A stretch of DNA of 64,000 nucleotides from assembly GCA_000716465.1 (NCBI GenBank), contig JNWL01000022.1:28414-92413 (forward strand), read 5' to 3'. The notes beneath the pieces are model-generated. The model was not told where the DNA came from and did not search any database. It worked only from the letters and a program-made list of their open reading frames with translations. Below, piece by piece: positions 62,300 to 64,000 of this stretch (position 1 is the first letter of the stretch; each line of letters begins with the position of its first letter). The DNA is from Streptomyces bikiniensis (lineage in GTDB: Bacteria > Actinomycetota > Actinomycetes > Streptomycetales > Streptomycetaceae). The position numbers and the translations under genes are program-made.

Positions 62300-62785
62300 A
62301 TGAAGAAGGAGTTGAGGGTGTCGGCCTACGCCGTGTGCGTCCGGGACGACGAGATCCTGCTCGCCCGCTGGGTGGCGGGCGACGGCAGCAGGCTGTGGAC
62401 CCTGCCGGGCGGCGGCATGGACCACGGCGAGGAGCCCACGCGGACCATGGTCCGGGAGGTCGAGGAGGAGACCGGGTACACCGCCGAACCCGTCGCCCTC
62501 CTCGGCGTCGACTCCGTCCGGCGCTCCTGGCCGCGCCGCTTCGCCGGACCCGGCGACTTCCAGGGCCTCGGCATCGTCTACGAGGCCCGGATCACCGGCG
62601 GCGAGCTGCGCGCCGAGACCGGCGGCTCCACCGACCTGGCCGCCTGGCACCCCCTCTCCGCCGTCCCCGGCCTGCCCCGCGTCGGACTCGTCGACGTCGG
62701 CCTCGACCTGTGGCGCGAGCGGCCCCCGACCGGCCGTTCCCGGCTGAGCGTGCCGCTCGACCCCACCCTCCCGCCGAACGGATGA
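62300..62785 (+). CDS. Nudix hydrolase
   Basis: 161 residues. Full Nudix box: GGGMDHGEEPTRTMVREVEEETGYT, with the REVEEE metal-binding glutamates. Hydrolyses a nucleoside diphosphate-linked compound; the substrate is not predictable. Starts 9 bases after the HPP gene. The short gap makes co-transcription likely. Confidence 0.93.
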   Translation: MKKELRVSAYAVCVRDDEILLARWVAGDGSRLWTLPGGGMDHGEEPTRTMVREVEEETGYTAEPVALLGVDSVRRSWPRRFAGPGDFQGLGIVYEARITGGELRAETGGSTDLAAWHPLSAVPGLPRVGLVDVGLDLWRERPPTGRSRLSVPLDPTLPPNG

Positions 62786-63005
62786 AAGCGGCTGAGAACG
62801 ACTGGAAACTGCTCGGCTCACCGAACCGCTCAACCCTCCCGGCACCCCGGCGGGTCCTGCCCGCCGACCGGGGCACACGCCGCGCGGCGCCCCAGGGGGG
62901 TCCGCATACCGGCCGTCCGCACCACCCGTGCCGTCCGCACCACCCGTACCGCCGTCGCCGTCCCGCAGGCCGAGTTCCGCGGCACCGTGCCTGATACCCA
63001 GGACA

Positions 63006-64000
63006 TCACCGGGGCAGGACGACGACGTACGCGGCGGGATGCCGGTCCGGCGCGGCCATCAGGGCCGTACGGACCACGGCGGCCTGCTGCTCCCTCGCCT
63101 CGCGCAGCTTGCGCGGGGTGAGGTGGACCACCGTGATGCCGAGCCGCTCCAGGTGCTCGCGCTTGCGGGCGTGCTCGGACCACAGCTCGTCGTCGTCCTG
63201 CCGGGGCGCCCGGGTGTCCAGCTCGACGGCCACCGCCTGGTCGGGCCAATAGGCGTCCACCCCGCCCAGGTGCGGACCGCCCGGCAGCCGCAGGTCCACG
63301 TTCCACAGCGGGTCCGGAAGCCCGAACTCCCGCACCAGCTCGTACAGCCGCTCCTCGGAGAGCGAGCGCCCCTCGGTGAGCACCGCGTCCACCGCGTCCA
63401 CCACGTGCGGCCGGGAGAGCAGCCGGGCCCGGCTCAGCTCCCGTACGACCGCGGCCGGCTCGCAGTGGCCGCCGCGCACCGCCTCGGTGAGCAGCGCGCG
63501 GACCTCCTCCGCCGCCGGGAGGCCCGACACCGCGTCGGCGACGGCGCGGGCGACCGGGGCGACGGGGACGCCCGTGAGCTGGACCGGCTCCGGCGCCTCC
63601 GGGGCGCGCACCACCCGCACCCAGCCGGTCGACCGCAGCCGTCGGGTGCGCGGCACCAGGACGTCGATGCGCTCCAGGGCGGTGAGCGGGGGAGCGGACG
63701 AGAAGCGGTGCAGGGTCAGGGCGGCGAGCCCGGTGATCATCGCCTCCGGCCCCTGCTGCGGCAGGGTTTCGGGCCGGCGGGCGTAGAGGAGCGCGGCGTG
63801 CAGCCGGTCCTCGCTGGTGGGCGGCCCCGGCTGGAGCAGGAAGACACCGGGCAGCAACTGCTGCCAGCCACCGGGCCGGCACCGCGCGGCGACGTCGGCG
63901 GCGGGCACGCCCTGCGCCCTCAACTGGGCGGAGCTGGCGAGACGTCGGGTGCGACCGGTGCGGGAGGAGAGGGGGAGGGGGCGGGGGGGGAGGGGGGCGT
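63006..64000 (-). CDS. AbiEi-like/DUF559 nuclease-fold protein, 5' end outside window
   Basis: The frame is open to the right edge without a stop, so the start lies beyond 64000; at least 331 residues are encoded. It opens with RTRRLASSAQLRAQGVPAADVAARCRPGGWQQLLPGVFLL, which resembles the winged-helix start of type IV antitoxin AbiEi-like proteins. The C-terminus has the DUF559 (Vsr-like) restriction-fold core: a GVDAYWPDQAVAVELD stretch and KREHLERLGITVVHLTPRKLRE. TTG 63923 is a possible start but would cut into the conserved N-terminus. Such proteins are common and often solitary in actinomycetes; no toxin partner is visible here. Confidence 0.8.
   Translation of the reverse strand, partial: APLPPRPLPLSSRTGRTRRLASSAQLRAQGVPAADVAARCRPGGWQQLLPGVFLLQPGPPTSEDRLHAALLYARRPETLPQQGPEAMITGLAALTLHRFSSAPPLTALERIDVLVPRTRRLRSTGWVRVVRAPEAPEPVQLTGVPVAPVARAVADAVSGLPAAEEVRALLTEAVRGGHCEPAAVVRELSRARLLSRPHVVDAVDAVLTEGRSLSEERLYELVREFGLPDPLWNVDLRLPGGPHLGGVDAYWPDQAVAVELDTRAPRQDDDELWSEHARKREHLERLGITVVHLTPRKLREAREQQAAVVRTALMAAPDRHPAAYVVVLPR

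Noticed and set aside
62786..63005. A small gene between the Nudix gene and the AbiEi-like gene
   Set aside because: No frame has an SD with a conserved start or a folded-protein composition.
63921..63923. TTG 63923 as start of the AbiEi-like gene
   Set aside because: The frame continues to the window edge with conserved residues (RTRRLASSAQ) that belong to the winged-helix N-terminus, so the true start is probably outside.

Overview
The window is a piece of a Streptomyces chromosome (or a very close relative). The evidence is very high G+C in every gene, GTG starts and tightly overlapping operons, twin Pro/Gly-rich linkers, an LAETG sortase-anchored thioester protein, a sugar ABC importer without its own ATPase, and gene sets typical of the streptomycete core. 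No rRNA, insertion sequence, integrase, attachment site or CRISPR array is visible, so this reads as a stable chromosomal region. The only RNA gene is one tRNA-Arg(UCU).

Layout. 1-7.8 kb: the tail of a LysR-type regulator, a large DEDDh exonuclease-BRCT-TerD fusion, the tRNA, a pair of dynamin-like GTPases in one operon, and an SSB lacking the acidic tip (SsbB-like). 8-12.6 kb: a sortase-anchored thioester surface protein, the ABC-F factor EttA, a hotdog thioesterase and an unknown protein. 12.6-20.6 kb: a three-gene FtsX/MacB-type ABC export or lipoprotein-handling system with two very large 10-TM permeases. 21-32.4 kb: a minus-strand cluster of globin, FHA protein, vWA protein, PP2C phosphatase, PknG-type kinase, coiled-coil protein, GlnH-like binding protein and GlnX-like membrane protein. 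It is the mycobacterial glnX-glnH-pknG signalling operon joined to a vWA/PP2C/kinase set. Kinase, phosphatase and FHA protein each carry two zinc-ribbon-like cysteine clusters.

32.7-39.8 kb: a complete chitosan-oligosaccharide type operon csnR-E-F-G-H-K, transcribed from one promoter. A perfect 15-bp palindrome (TAGGAAAGTTTCCTA) sits just downstream of its -10 box. 39.9-48 kb: an MscS channel, an HNH endonuclease, a secreted GH84-type beta-N-acetylglucosaminidase, a small repeat peptide coupled to malQ (4-alpha-glucanotransferase), and a small leaderless membrane protein. 48-52 kb: MarR regulator divergent from an EamA transporter, then a LysR regulator followed by allantoicase. 52-59.4 kb (minus strand): aminopeptidase N, aspartate-semialdehyde dehydrogenase and a large secreted subtilase. 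59.5-64 kb: a CGNR zinc-finger regulator divergent from a VOC protein, an FMN-binding oxidase-like protein, an HPP-family membrane protein, a Nudix hydrolase, and an AbiEi/DUF559-like protein running off the right edge.

Two themes link the regions. One is nutrient sensing and scavenging: amino-acid sensing by GlnH/GlnX/PknG, uptake of glucosamine oligomers, extracellular hexosaminidase and protease, MalQ and allantoicase. The other is an unusually high number of short tandem repeats, unrelated to each other in sequence, in gaps, at gene ends and inside coding linkers.
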